From Pseudomonas tremae (GTDB lineage Bacteria > Pseudomonadota > Gammaproteobacteria > Pseudomonadales > Pseudomonadaceae), in assembly GCF_001401155.1 (NCBI RefSeq), contig NZ_LJRO01000353.1:1-50774 (forward strand): a stretch of DNA of 50,774 nucleotides. Direction: 5' to 3'. Shown piece after piece: positions 41,962 through 49,958 of the stretch (position 1 is the stretch's first letter; each line of letters begins with the position of its first letter). A model generated the notes under the pieces. The model did no database searches and had not been told where the DNA came from. It was given only the letters and a program-made list of their open reading frames with translations. Both the position numbers and the translations under genes were made by a program.

Positions 41962-43252
41962 CCGCCATGGCCCCGACCGGGGCCAGGCCTTTGAGGTGTG
42001 CGCCGTGAACGAAGTGCTCGATACTCAGGAACGGCACAATGTCTCCAGATTCTTCCTGGCCTCCAGTCTCTGGTTCATCTGCGTGGGAATACACAGCGTA
42101 TTCTTGCCTTGGGTGCTGATCAGCGTTGTCCATGCATCTGCCTTTCAATTTGGCGTTGCCCAGATGTGCCTGATGTTGCCGGTGCTGATTCTTGTGATCT
42201 ACGGAGGTTATGTTGCTGATCGCAAGCCGTTACGCAAGTTGCTGGTCTGCGTGTACCTCGCCAGCGCCCTGACCGCACTTGTGTTCGCCGTGTGGAGTTA
42301 CCAGTCTGCAATCACTTACACCAAGGTCCTGATCTATGCGTTGTCATTCGGGGTGCTGTCGGCGTTCTGCGCCCCTGCCAGAGAGCTGTACCTTAACGTA
42401 CTGGGCAAGAAGCAACTGCAGAAGATCGTCACGATCAATATAGGGATTGAGTTCGGGATTCAGACTGTAGGGTTTGCCATCGGTGGTATTGCGCAGCAGG
42501 TGGGCATCAGCCTGATGTTCTTGTCGTTGTCGCTGCTGTTCGTGATGTCGTCTCTGGCCGCTTCTCGTATTTCAGTGACCACGCCGAGCAAGCGTCATTC
42601 GGGCCTGATCGCCGAGACACTTACCGCACTGCGATTTTCCATTCGGCACCCGGTCATCTTTCCGGTGTTGTTGTTGAATGGCCTGATCGGTGTTTTCTTC
42701 CTGGGCTCGTTTTTCGTCATGATGCCCCTCCATGTTTCCGGGTTACCGGGGTACAGCGCCTCTTTGTTGGCATTGTTCAATACCGTGTTCATGGGCGGGT
42801 TGATTGCCTCTGTCGTTACCCTGGTCGTTAAAGGGGGAGTCCATCACACCCTGCGCGCGCTGATCAGCTCCTGCCTGCTCGCCTCAGTTCTGCTGGCCGT
42901 CATCCCGTCAGTACTGACAGAGTGGGTTTTATTTTTACTGGTTTTTGGTTGGGGGTTTCTGGGGGGGATTGCACTTAGCATGGGCCAGACCCTGATTCAG
43001 GAAAACGCACCGGCCTCTAATAAGGCTCAAGTATTAGCGCTACTGATGTTGTTCTTCATGGGGGGCTGCCCCATAGGGTCGTTCCTGCTGGGCGCACTGC
43101 TTGAGTTTGTCGAAGCGCCGGTCGTGGGCCTCATCAGTGCAGTTGCAATGATTGTTTCAATAACGGCAGTAACCTATCTATACGCGCTATGGAATGCACA
43201 CCATGAACGGACCGACACTGCCCTTTTACGACGCCACATCGACAGACTTTAA
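41951..43252 (+). CDS. MFS transporter of the biosynthetic operon
   Basis: A major facilitator of 433 residues from the ATG at 41951, which overlaps the ThiF stop, or 415 residues from GTG at 42005 (gagg 7-10 bases upstream), which is equally plausible. It has 12 predicted membrane helices and a loop-2 VADRKPLRKLL motif typical of drug-export MFS proteins (EntS-like family). Given its place between two biosynthetic enzymes, export of the product, and possibly self-protection, is the natural guess. The 3' end overlaps the next gene by about 50 bp. Confidence 0.85.
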   Translation: MSIDRHGPDRGQAFEVCAVNEVLDTQERHNVSRFFLASSLWFICVGIHSVFLPWVLISVVHASAFQFGVAQMCLMLPVLILVIYGGYVADRKPLRKLLVCVYLASALTALVFAVWSYQSAITYTKVLIYALSFGVLSAFCAPARELYLNVLGKKQLQKIVTINIGIEFGIQTVGFAIGGIAQQVGISLMFLSLSLLFVMSSLAASRISVTTPSKRHSGLIAETLTALRFSIRHPVIFPVLLLNGLIGVFFLGSFFVMMPLHVSGLPGYSASLLALFNTVFMGGLIASVVTLVVKGGVHHTLRALISSCLLASVLLAVIPSVLTEWVLFLLVFGWGFLGGIALSMGQTLIQENAPASNKAQVLALLMLFFMGGCPIGSFLLGALLEFVEAPVVGLISAVAMIVSITAVTYLYALWNAHHERTDTALLRRHIDRL

Positions 43253-43862
43253 AGGCCGGGTACAACTGGCACAGTCTGATCTCGAACTCGCCAGTGTCAA
43301 GGCTGTCTGGCAAGAAGTTTACAGTGAGGAGTTAGGTTGGCTGGACCGTGATGCCACGGACCCTCGCAATGATCGCTACCACACCAGTTCGGTTTACTTG
43401 CTGGCTACTGACGACGGGGGCGAGCCAGTGGGTGTGATGCGCATGATCATCGATGGGGACCAGGGGTTGCCCATCGACAAGTTTGCCGATATTTCTGCAG
43501 TGCGAGAAAGGGCTCAGGGTGCGTTGATCGAATGCGCGCGGCTCATGGTACCGGCCAGGTACCGTGACCGGATATTCGCCGCTTACCCCTACGGCATTTT
43601 TGCCGCCTTGGTAAAAGCGGCATTGCAGTATTGCCTGAGAGAGAAAAACTACAACGTCCTCGCCAATTGTTTTCTCGACACACCCCACACACCGATCAAT
43701 GCATTGGCGCACATGGGGTTCAATGACTTGAACATTCGCTTTAAGGACGAATTGCACGAGTCGTCAGAATGCACGGTCTTGCATCTGGACATCAGGGACA
43801 TGCTGTCAATCTTTTACGGGCCGGAAAAAAGCCTGGGTCATTACATCATGACGCGCGCGTAA
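43194..43862 (+). CDS. FeeM/LuxI-like N-acyltransferase (GNAT fold)
   Basis: A 222-residue protein (219 from the second ATG at 43203). The layout YLLATDD-GGEPVGVMRMIID, LPIDKFADISAV and ECARLMVPARYRDR matches N-acyl amino acid synthases (FeeM) and autoinducer-synthase-like GNATs. These enzymes use acyl-ACP to acylate an amine. The late INALAHMGFNDL segment is the GNAT-like end. Together with the next gene, the substrate may be an amino group of diaminobutyrate. It overlaps the MFS gene by 50-59 bp, indicating strong coupling. I rate the acyl-ACP assignment as likely rather than certain. Confidence 0.7.
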   Translation: MHTMNGPTLPFYDATSTDFKGRVQLAQSDLELASVKAVWQEVYSEELGWLDRDATDPRNDRYHTSSVYLLATDDGGEPVGVMRMIIDGDQGLPIDKFADISAVRERAQGALIECARLMVPARYRDRIFAAYPYGIFAALVKAALQYCLREKNYNVLANCFLDTPHTPINALAHMGFNDLNIRFKDELHESSECTVLHLDIRDMLSIFYGPEKSLGHYIMTRA

Positions 43863-43891
43863 CTTAATTTCCCCAGGCAAGGATTACAGGC

Positions 43892-45172
43892 ATGAACTCA
43901 TTACTGTCTATCTATACGCGTGAGTCGGAAGTGCGTTCTTATTGTCGCGACTGTGACGTGGTGTTCGCAACGGCCGAAGGTGCAGTGATCAGGGATATCG
44001 AAGGGCGCGAGTTTATCGACTTTTTCGCCGGCGCCGGATCATTGAACTATGGCCATAACAACCCTCGTTTGAAAACAGCGTTGCTGGACTACATTCAGCA
44101 GGACGGCATCACGACAACCCTCGACTTTCACAGTGCTGCAAAGTCCCGGTTTATCGAGCAGTTCGACCGGATCATCCTCGCGCCGCGAGGTATGGACTAC
44201 AAACTGCAGTTCACGGGCCCTACCGGAACCAATGCTGTCGAGGCTGCCTTGAAGCTGGCTCGAAAAATAACCGGGCGCGCCTCCATTGCAGCATTTACCC
44301 ATGCATTTCACGGCGTCACGCTGGGCTCCCTGGCAGTTACCGCCAACGCTGACAAAAGAGCCGTGGCTGGCGTGGAGCTTTCAAACGTCATCCGGCTCCC
44401 GTACGACGGTTTTCTGGGGCCTGACATCGACAGTGCGGCGATCATTGAAACGCTATTCACGACAGCCGGAGCAGGTGTCGAGCCGCCCGCTGCCGTTATT
44501 CTCGAAGTTGTGCAGGGCGAGGGCGGTTTGAATTGCGCGCGGCCGCAATGGCTGCAGCGCGTCCAGCGATTGTGCAAGGCATCAGGTGCACTGCTGATCA
44601 TTGACGACATCCAGGCAGGGTGTGGTCGTACCGGGACATTTTTCAGCTTTGAATCCGCCGATATCTCCCCGGATATCATCTGCCTGTCAAAGTCCATCAG
44701 CGGTTATGGTTTGCCGATGTCACTGGTACTGATAAAGCCGGAACATGACAAGTGGGCACCGGGTGAACACAACGGCACCTTTCGCGGGAACAACACCGCT
44801 TTTATAACAGCGGCCGCGGCCCTGAGCTATTGGCAAGATAATGCGTTTGAACGTTCGATAGCTGAGCGGTCCGATATTCTTCGCACTGCACTGGAAAAGT
44901 TGATTGCTCAAACACCCTCTGAAGCCGTCAGCATTGTAGGGCGGGGTTTGTTCATGGGGTTGAAGTTTGGCGATTCACGGCGCGCAAGCAAGATGTCTGC
45001 CGAGTGCTTGTTGCAAGGTCTGCTTGTAGAGACCTGTGGTCCGTCAAACGAAGTCCTCAAACTGATGCCGCCGCTGACCATTGATCTGCCGACGCTAGAA
45101 CGTGGGTTGGACAGGCTGAAGCGCGCGTACCTGTCTACCCTGCACAATCAAACATCGCGAGGGATTGCCTGA
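43892..45172 (+). CDS. EctB-like diaminobutyrate--2-oxoglutarate aminotransferase
   Basis: A 426-residue class III PLP aminotransferase. FIDFFAGAGSLNYGHNNP, LQFTGPTGTNAVEAALKLAR, EVVQGEGGLN and the DDIQAGCGRTG motif closely match diaminobutyrate aminotransferases such as EctB. The PLP lysine is Lys267 in CLSKSISGYGLPM, and EHNGTFRGNN is the usual C-terminal signature. It should convert L-aspartate-4-semialdehyde to L-2,4-diaminobutyrate using glutamate. No ectA or ectC genes follow, so this is not an ectoine operon. It overlaps the next gene by one base (TGATG). Confidence 0.9.
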   Translation: MNSLLSIYTRESEVRSYCRDCDVVFATAEGAVIRDIEGREFIDFFAGAGSLNYGHNNPRLKTALLDYIQQDGITTTLDFHSAAKSRFIEQFDRIILAPRGMDYKLQFTGPTGTNAVEAALKLARKITGRASIAAFTHAFHGVTLGSLAVTANADKRAVAGVELSNVIRLPYDGFLGPDIDSAAIIETLFTTAGAGVEPPAAVILEVVQGEGGLNCARPQWLQRVQRLCKASGALLIIDDIQAGCGRTGTFFSFESADISPDIICLSKSISGYGLPMSLVLIKPEHDKWAPGEHNGTFRGNNTAFITAAAALSYWQDNAFERSIAERSDILRTALEKLIAQTPSEAVSIVGRGLFMGLKFGDSRRASKMSAECLLQGLLVETCGPSNEVLKLMPPLTIDLPTLERGLDRLKRAYLSTLHNQTSRGIA

Positions 45173-45882
45173 TGAATTCAGTTGTTGAACATACCCGTGT
45201 ATTGACTGCCCGCCCGTTGGGCAATGACTTCATATTGCAGGAACTCGCACAATTAAAAGATGAAATGATCCAACAGATTTCCGGTCATCCCTTTCTGGTT
45301 CAGTGCCGTGCGGCGACCATGCCGATAGCGCGGCTGAAAGACTTTCTGGTCCAGCAGGGAAAATACAGCCGTCATTTCACCCGGTATATCTGCCAACTGA
45401 TGAGCCATCTGGAAAGGGATGAAGATATCCTGGCGGTGTTCGAAAATCTTTTCGAGGAACTGGGGTTTGGTGAAGTCGCCGAACCGACACATTCGGCTCT
45501 CTATCGAGACATGCTGCGCTCCTTCGACCTGACACTTGAAGCACACGCCACCCTCCCTTCGACCCAGCACCTCATCGACACCATGATGAGCTTTTGCAAG
45601 CAACCCGATGGTGTATATGGTCTCTCGGCACTTTGTCTGGGGGCTGAGGCGATTGTTCCTCATTTGTACAGCGACATTCTCAACGGCTTCATCGGTCAGG
45701 GCGTCGCGGTAGATAAACTGAGGTTCTTCTCATTACACATTGACTGTGACGACGGTCACGCTGACACCCTGTTGGCGATTCTTTCGCGTCTTGTGGTTGA
45801 AAAACCATCTCGTTTTGAAGTAGTCCGGCACGCGGCCTTCATGATGATCAAGGCGCGACTTGAATTTCTGGATAACCTTTGA
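45172..45882 (+). CDS. Haem-oxygenase-like di-iron enzyme (HDO superfamily)
   Basis: A 236-residue all-helical protein of the TenA/PqqC/HDO fold. Candidate metal ligands are Glu95/Glu96 and His107 (NLFEELGFGEVAEPTH), Glu159 (LGAEAIVPH), and His189, Asp193/Asp194, His196 (SLHIDCDDGHADTLL). Members of this family include N-oxygenases and oxidative C-C or C-N cleaving enzymes such as SznF, UndA, BesC and CADD. The spread of carboxylates and histidines supports an iron-dependent oxygenase rather than thiaminase TenA. The substrate is unknown. The start codon overlaps the aminotransferase stop. Confidence 0.8.
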   Translation: MNSVVEHTRVLTARPLGNDFILQELAQLKDEMIQQISGHPFLVQCRAATMPIARLKDFLVQQGKYSRHFTRYICQLMSHLERDEDILAVFENLFEELGFGEVAEPTHSALYRDMLRSFDLTLEAHATLPSTQHLIDTMMSFCKQPDGVYGLSALCLGAEAIVPHLYSDILNGFIGQGVAVDKLRFFSLHIDCDDGHADTLLAILSRLVVEKPSRFEVVRHAAFMMIKARLEFLDNL

Positions 45883-45889
45883 GGTGAGC

Positions 45890-46336
45890 ATGAACAACCA
45901 CTCATTTTCTTCGCGTGATTTTGTGCATGTTCCCGCCAGCCTTGCCGCAGGAGAGGTTACCGGTACACTCCTGCACGAAAGGGTCAGAAAGCCCACGCTC
46001 GACGCATTCAGCGATGCAAGAAAACACGAAGTTCATGTCGTCGACTTACCGTGCCGATCAATCAGCATGACGTTCGGAGCGCTGCGGCCCTTGCAAGGTT
46101 CGGGGCTGCACCGGCATAACTATGAGAGCGTCATCTACATCATTTCAGGTGCGGGTTTTTCTATGGTAGGGGAGACCCTCGTTTCATGGACTGCAGGGGA
46201 TGCTATTTATATTCCCGTTTGGCGTTGGCACAAGCACGTCAATACGTCAGAGGACGCAGAGGCCACGTATATCGCATGTGAAAATACGCCTCTGCTCCAG
46301 GCGCTCGGCGTGGCATTGAGGGAAGAAGCTTCCTGA
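45890..46336 (+). CDS. Cupin domain protein of the biosynthetic operon
   Basis: A 148-residue single cupin. Motif 1 is LHRHNYESVIYIISGAG (His74, His76, Glu79) and motif 2 is WRWHKHVN (His114 or His116), giving a full metal-ligand set. The 148-aa length and lack of additional domain make an isomerase, cyclase or dioxygenase equally possible. A strong gaggtg RBS precedes the ATG, 7 bases after the previous stop codon, so it is the last gene of the operon. The next 277 bp (46337-46613) hold no gene and probably carry the LysR promoter. Confidence 0.85.
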   Translation: MNNHSFSSRDFVHVPASLAAGEVTGTLLHERVRKPTLDAFSDARKHEVHVVDLPCRSISMTFGALRPLQGSGLHRHNYESVIYIISGAGFSMVGETLVSWTAGDAIYIPVWRWHKHVNTSEDAEATYIACENTPLLQALGVALREEAS

Positions 46337-46613
46337 ACGAATGCAGCCACCGGACGAGGACCTGAATGGATCAGACTTTCCGTCCGGCAATAACCTATGC
46401 AAGTGTCATCTGAAGCAGCAAAAATCGATTCAGCGTCCGTTTTATCCATATATTTCCCCTGCGTGTACGGAATACTTTGCGCACACTCGCAGAATGGCCT
46501 AACTATAGAGGGGCATATGGAAAGCCGGGGTGCAGTTGGAAAATCCCGGAGCAGGAAATCATTCGGTTGCCAATGTCATCACCCATTAGGCACCGGGTCA
46601 TCAGGGAAAACGG

Positions 46614-47537
46614 ATGCCTCGAATTTTTGATGTAGATACAAACCTTTGGCGCACGTTCAAATCGGTGAGCGAAACTCGGAGTATCACTCGGTCTGCTGAC
46701 ATTCTGTGCAAAACTCCGCCTGCCATCAGCATGCAAATAAAAAAGCTGGAAACGCTCATGGAGGTAAAACTGTTCGTCAGGGGCGACGACGGTTTTCGGC
46801 TGACAACGATAGGCGAAGAAGTATTGGCCGCGGCCGAAAAAATTCTTGCCATGCATGACAACCTGTTTCGCTTGAAGAACAAGAATCCTGATAGCGAATT
46901 GCGTCTGGGTATGCCGGATGATTACGCACTGTTTTTTCTGCACGGCATTGTCCAGACCCTGACTCGATCAGACCCCGATCTGAAAATAAAACTGGTCTGC
47001 AAGACGTCGTCATTATTGCTGGATGACGTCGAACACGGGCGACTGGACCTTGCTGTTGTCGCGGTGCCTGACTCCCGGGTCATGGAGCACTCCGAGCACA
47101 TAAGGCATGAGGAACTCCACTGGATCGGCGATGCCAGGCTGGTTATGCCAGGGCAGCCCATACCTCTGGTGCACTTTCCGGAAGGTTGTATCTGCAGGGA
47201 AGTCTCGATGAACGCCTTGCAGCACGCCCGCATGGCGTCTGAGATACGATTCACGTCCGAGTCCAACTTTGCTGTTTTCAATGCTATCGGCGCCGGTGTG
47301 GGCATAGGCGTGGGCGAGTTGTCACTTATTCCGGGCGATACACCTATTATCAAGAGTTCGCTGCTTCCGCCGTTACCCGCAATAAAAATGTGTGTGCTCT
47401 TCAGTAACGATCGTATTGCCAGATCGGTCCTTTCCAGAATAAGCCAACGCATCGTTCTCAGCATTAACGATGTCTGCGATAAAAACGTTTCTGGGCATAC
47501 GCACTTAAAAAATGCCTTTGCTATCGGTGCTTGTTGA
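46614..47537 (+). CDS. LysR-family transcriptional regulator
   Basis: A 307-residue LysR regulator. The winged-helix N-terminus includes FKSVSETRSITRSADILCKTPP and AISMQIKKLETLMEVKLF, which are the classic helix-turn-helix. The co-inducer domain follows (LRLGMPDDYALFFL..., LDLAVVAVPDS). It probably controls the preceding operon, because it is the only regulator at the cluster and has the same orientation. Its co-inducer is not deducible. It is separated from the cupin gene by 277 bp. Confidence 0.9.
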   Translation: MPRIFDVDTNLWRTFKSVSETRSITRSADILCKTPPAISMQIKKLETLMEVKLFVRGDDGFRLTTIGEEVLAAAEKILAMHDNLFRLKNKNPDSELRLGMPDDYALFFLHGIVQTLTRSDPDLKIKLVCKTSSLLLDDVEHGRLDLAVVAVPDSRVMEHSEHIRHEELHWIGDARLVMPGQPIPLVHFPEGCICREVSMNALQHARMASEIRFTSESNFAVFNAIGAGVGIGVGELSLIPGDTPIIKSSLLPPLPAIKMCVLFSNDRIARSVLSRISQRIVLSINDVCDKNVSGHTHLKNAFAIGAC

Positions 47538-47658
47538 TGCATCACTACCGGCGCCTGGGCGCCGAATGCACACGTGATCAACGCTAGCGCAGTCCTGACA
47601 GGTTAACTGCTCCCTGTTGACCGCGTCTGTGCGTGGAGGTCGTTGTGTGGCCCCACGC

Positions 47659-48201
47659 TCACGGCAGGCGATCAAGCCTGACTTGATCGGGTAAAGCCAA
47701 ACCGTACCTCACCTCTGCCAGAGTCACACCCCCCCTCTCGAGAGTACGCTCACTCCCTGTTTCTTCAACACATCCCGCCCTGCGATAAAAGCGGATAGCC
47801 CGCTCGTTACGGGCCAATACCCAAAGGGTCAACCGCTGATACTCTTGCTCCATCAACCACTGCAGGCCTGCCTTCCACAACGCCAGCCCGACGCCGGTTT
47901 GCCAATGCCTGGCTAAAACGTAGATGGCCATAACCTCACCAGCAGTGTCCGTTGTGGCATCTTCGTCACGGCTTGCGCCGACTGATATCCAGCCGACTAC
48001 CTGCTCATGCAACTCCGCAACCAGCACACAAGGCTCGTCCGATTCAATAGAGCGAGCCCAAAATGATTCACGCTGCGCCAGAGTTGTTTCCAGCGAACTC
48101 AAGTATTCAGCAGGCATGAGGTCACGATAAGCGTCTTGCCAACTGCCGATATGTACCCGCGCAATGGCATTTGCATCGGAGGGTAACGCTCTGCGAATCA
48201 T
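47659..48201 (-). CDS. GNAT family N-acetyltransferase
   Basis: A 180-residue GNAT acetyltransferase. The N-terminal IRRALPSDANAIARVHIGSW and the acetyl-CoA binding region AIYVLARHWQTGVGLALW (Q/RxxGxG/A variant, QTGVGLAL) are visible, with the C-terminal NERAIRFYRRAGC motif. The ATG at 48201 is preceded by aaggag. An upstream in-frame extension is not family-like. It is probably independent of the biosynthetic operon, being on the opposite strand. Confidence 0.88.
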   Translation of the reverse strand: MIRRALPSDANAIARVHIGSWQDAYRDLMPAEYLSSLETTLAQRESFWARSIESDEPCVLVAELHEQVVGWISVGASRDEDATTDTAGEVMAIYVLARHWQTGVGLALWKAGLQWLMEQEYQRLTLWVLARNERAIRFYRRAGCVEETGSERTLERGGVTLAEVRYGLALPDQVRLDRLP

Positions 48202-48407
48202 CAATGTACTCCTTCTTGTAATGCTGAATGCGGCCACCACTCGCCATGTTATAGCGCACATGCTTGATCCGTCCGGCAAGCGCAAAGCAGTCTGGCGTGG
48301 AAAGATGACAACTATCGGATTTGGCCAGCAGGACATTTGCGCTAGCCAATCCAACTGAGGTATGGAAACTGCATGGGGCGTCCGGCCGCCAATTTGATGA
48401 CGACCTC

Positions 48408-49958
48408 ATGAAGCCTCATTATCTTAACTCAAAGCGACTTTCCCCCTCGACGCTCACCAGAGCTTTGGTTGGCTTCATTGGTCTGGTCTGCCTATCGTTG
48501 ATCCTGGCCACTGCCTGGCAAATGAACCAGTCCAAACTCGAGCGTGTGGCCAATGCCAAAGTTGCGGTCTCCAATATCGTTCTTGCCGCTGAACAACAGG
48601 CTCAGGACACTTTCCGCCAAGCGGATAACGTGTTGCGCGATCTCGTCGAGCGGGTGGAACACGATGGTGTGGGAAGTCAGCAGCAGAGTCGACTGACAAC
48701 GCTCATGGCCAAGGACGTGGGGCATGTAGAAGGGATTCAAGGGCTCTTCATCTACGACGCCCTGGGCAACCGGGTTGCCAATTCCTTTTCCCGAAGTGCT
48801 CAGGTGAGGGACAACAGCGACCGCGACTACTTTGTGTATCACCGCGATAACGCTGACGAGTCCATCCACATAGGTTCAGTCGTTAAAAGCCGCAGCACAG
48901 GAGATATGCTTATCCCTATCAGCCGCCGTATCAATGCTGCTGACGGGACGTTTGCTGGAATAGCTTTAGCGACAGTACCCGTTGCCTATTTTGAAGCGTT
49001 CTTCAAACGTATGGGCGTAGACGATAAGGGCGTTATTTTCCTTGCGCTGAATAACGGCGACTTGCTGGCTCGTAGGCCTGTAGTGACCGCACTGATGACG
49101 ACCAATGTGGCCAAGGGAGACATCTTCACTCGCTATCTGCCATACCACGATAGCGGAACCGCGGTAATCAAGTCTGTGGTGGATGGCGTGGATAGAATCT
49201 ATGCCTATCGCCGGGTCACCGGGCTGCCTATCGTCGCTGCTGCGGGTGTCTCCTGCCAGCATATTTTCGCGCCCTGGTGGGCCTATGCATACAGGTCCAT
49301 GGCTTTGAGCGGCATGATCATTTTTACGCTGGCTTTACTGGGTGTTCTGTTGTATCGGCAAATCCAGCAGTTGATCAGTGCGGAAGGCGAATTGAACAAC
49401 ACCAGGCATGAGCTGGAGATCATCGCTCAGACCGACAGTTTGACGAATCTGGCCAATCGACGTTGCTTCGACGCTAGCTTGCAAAAGGAGTGGGGAAGAG
49501 CCTCACGGAATAACTCAGTACTCGCCATCATTTTGTTGGATATTGACTGGTTCAAGCAATACAACGACCGCTACGGCCATTTGAAAGGTGACGACTGCCT
49601 GATGCAAGTGGCGGAGATCCTCGGCAGCTGCATCAACCGATCCGGCGATTTAGCAGCACGGTACGGCGGTGAAGAATTTGTGATCCTTTTAGCCGAAACA
49701 GATCTGGCGGGCGCTCTTAGCGTGGCGGAAAAAGTCAGGTTAGCCATCGAGAATGCTTTTATAGAGCATTCAGCCAGCCCGGTAGGCAATTTAACAATCA
49801 GTTCTGGTGTGGTGGCGATCAGCGCACCCGAGAAGGAAGATCACAAAGCTGCTCTTGAGGAAGCAGACCGACTTCTCTACAGCGCCAAAACCAAAGGCCG
49901 CAACCGCGTCGAGGGTCGATCAATCGCCCATGCCACAAAGCAGCAGCTCATATGTTAG
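48408..49958 (+). CDS. Membrane diguanylate cyclase with dCache-like sensor
   Basis: A 516-residue diguanylate cyclase. One membrane helix (ALVGFIGLVCLSLILATAW) near the N-terminus and another (SGMIIFTLALLGVLLY) before the cytoplasmic domain flank a periplasmic double-Cache-like sensor (RDYFVYHRDNADESIHIG, typical of dCache). The GGDEF domain has the active motif RYGGEEF and an inhibitory I-site RSGD five residues before it, so product feedback is expected. It makes cyclic-di-GMP. The ATG at 48408 gives the best signal-anchor start; RBS is weak. Confidence 0.9.
   Translation: MKPHYLNSKRLSPSTLTRALVGFIGLVCLSLILATAWQMNQSKLERVANAKVAVSNIVLAAEQQAQDTFRQADNVLRDLVERVEHDGVGSQQQSRLTTLMAKDVGHVEGIQGLFIYDALGNRVANSFSRSAQVRDNSDRDYFVYHRDNADESIHIGSVVKSRSTGDMLIPISRRINAADGTFAGIALATVPVAYFEAFFKRMGVDDKGVIFLALNNGDLLARRPVVTALMTTNVAKGDIFTRYLPYHDSGTAVIKSVVDGVDRIYAYRRVTGLPIVAAAGVSCQHIFAPWWAYAYRSMALSGMIIFTLALLGVLLYRQIQQLISAEGELNNTRHELEIIAQTDSLTNLANRRCFDASLQKEWGRASRNNSVLAIILLDIDWFKQYNDRYGHLKGDDCLMQVAEILGSCINRSGDLAARYGGEEFVILLAETDLAGALSVAEKVRLAIENAFIEHSASPVGNLTISSGVVAISAPEKEDHKAALEEADRLLYSAKTKGRNRVEGRSIAHATKQQLIC

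Noticed and set aside
43892..45172. Considered as part of an ectoine operon
   Set aside because: No ectA or ectC gene follows; the neighbours are HDO, cupin and ThiF genes.
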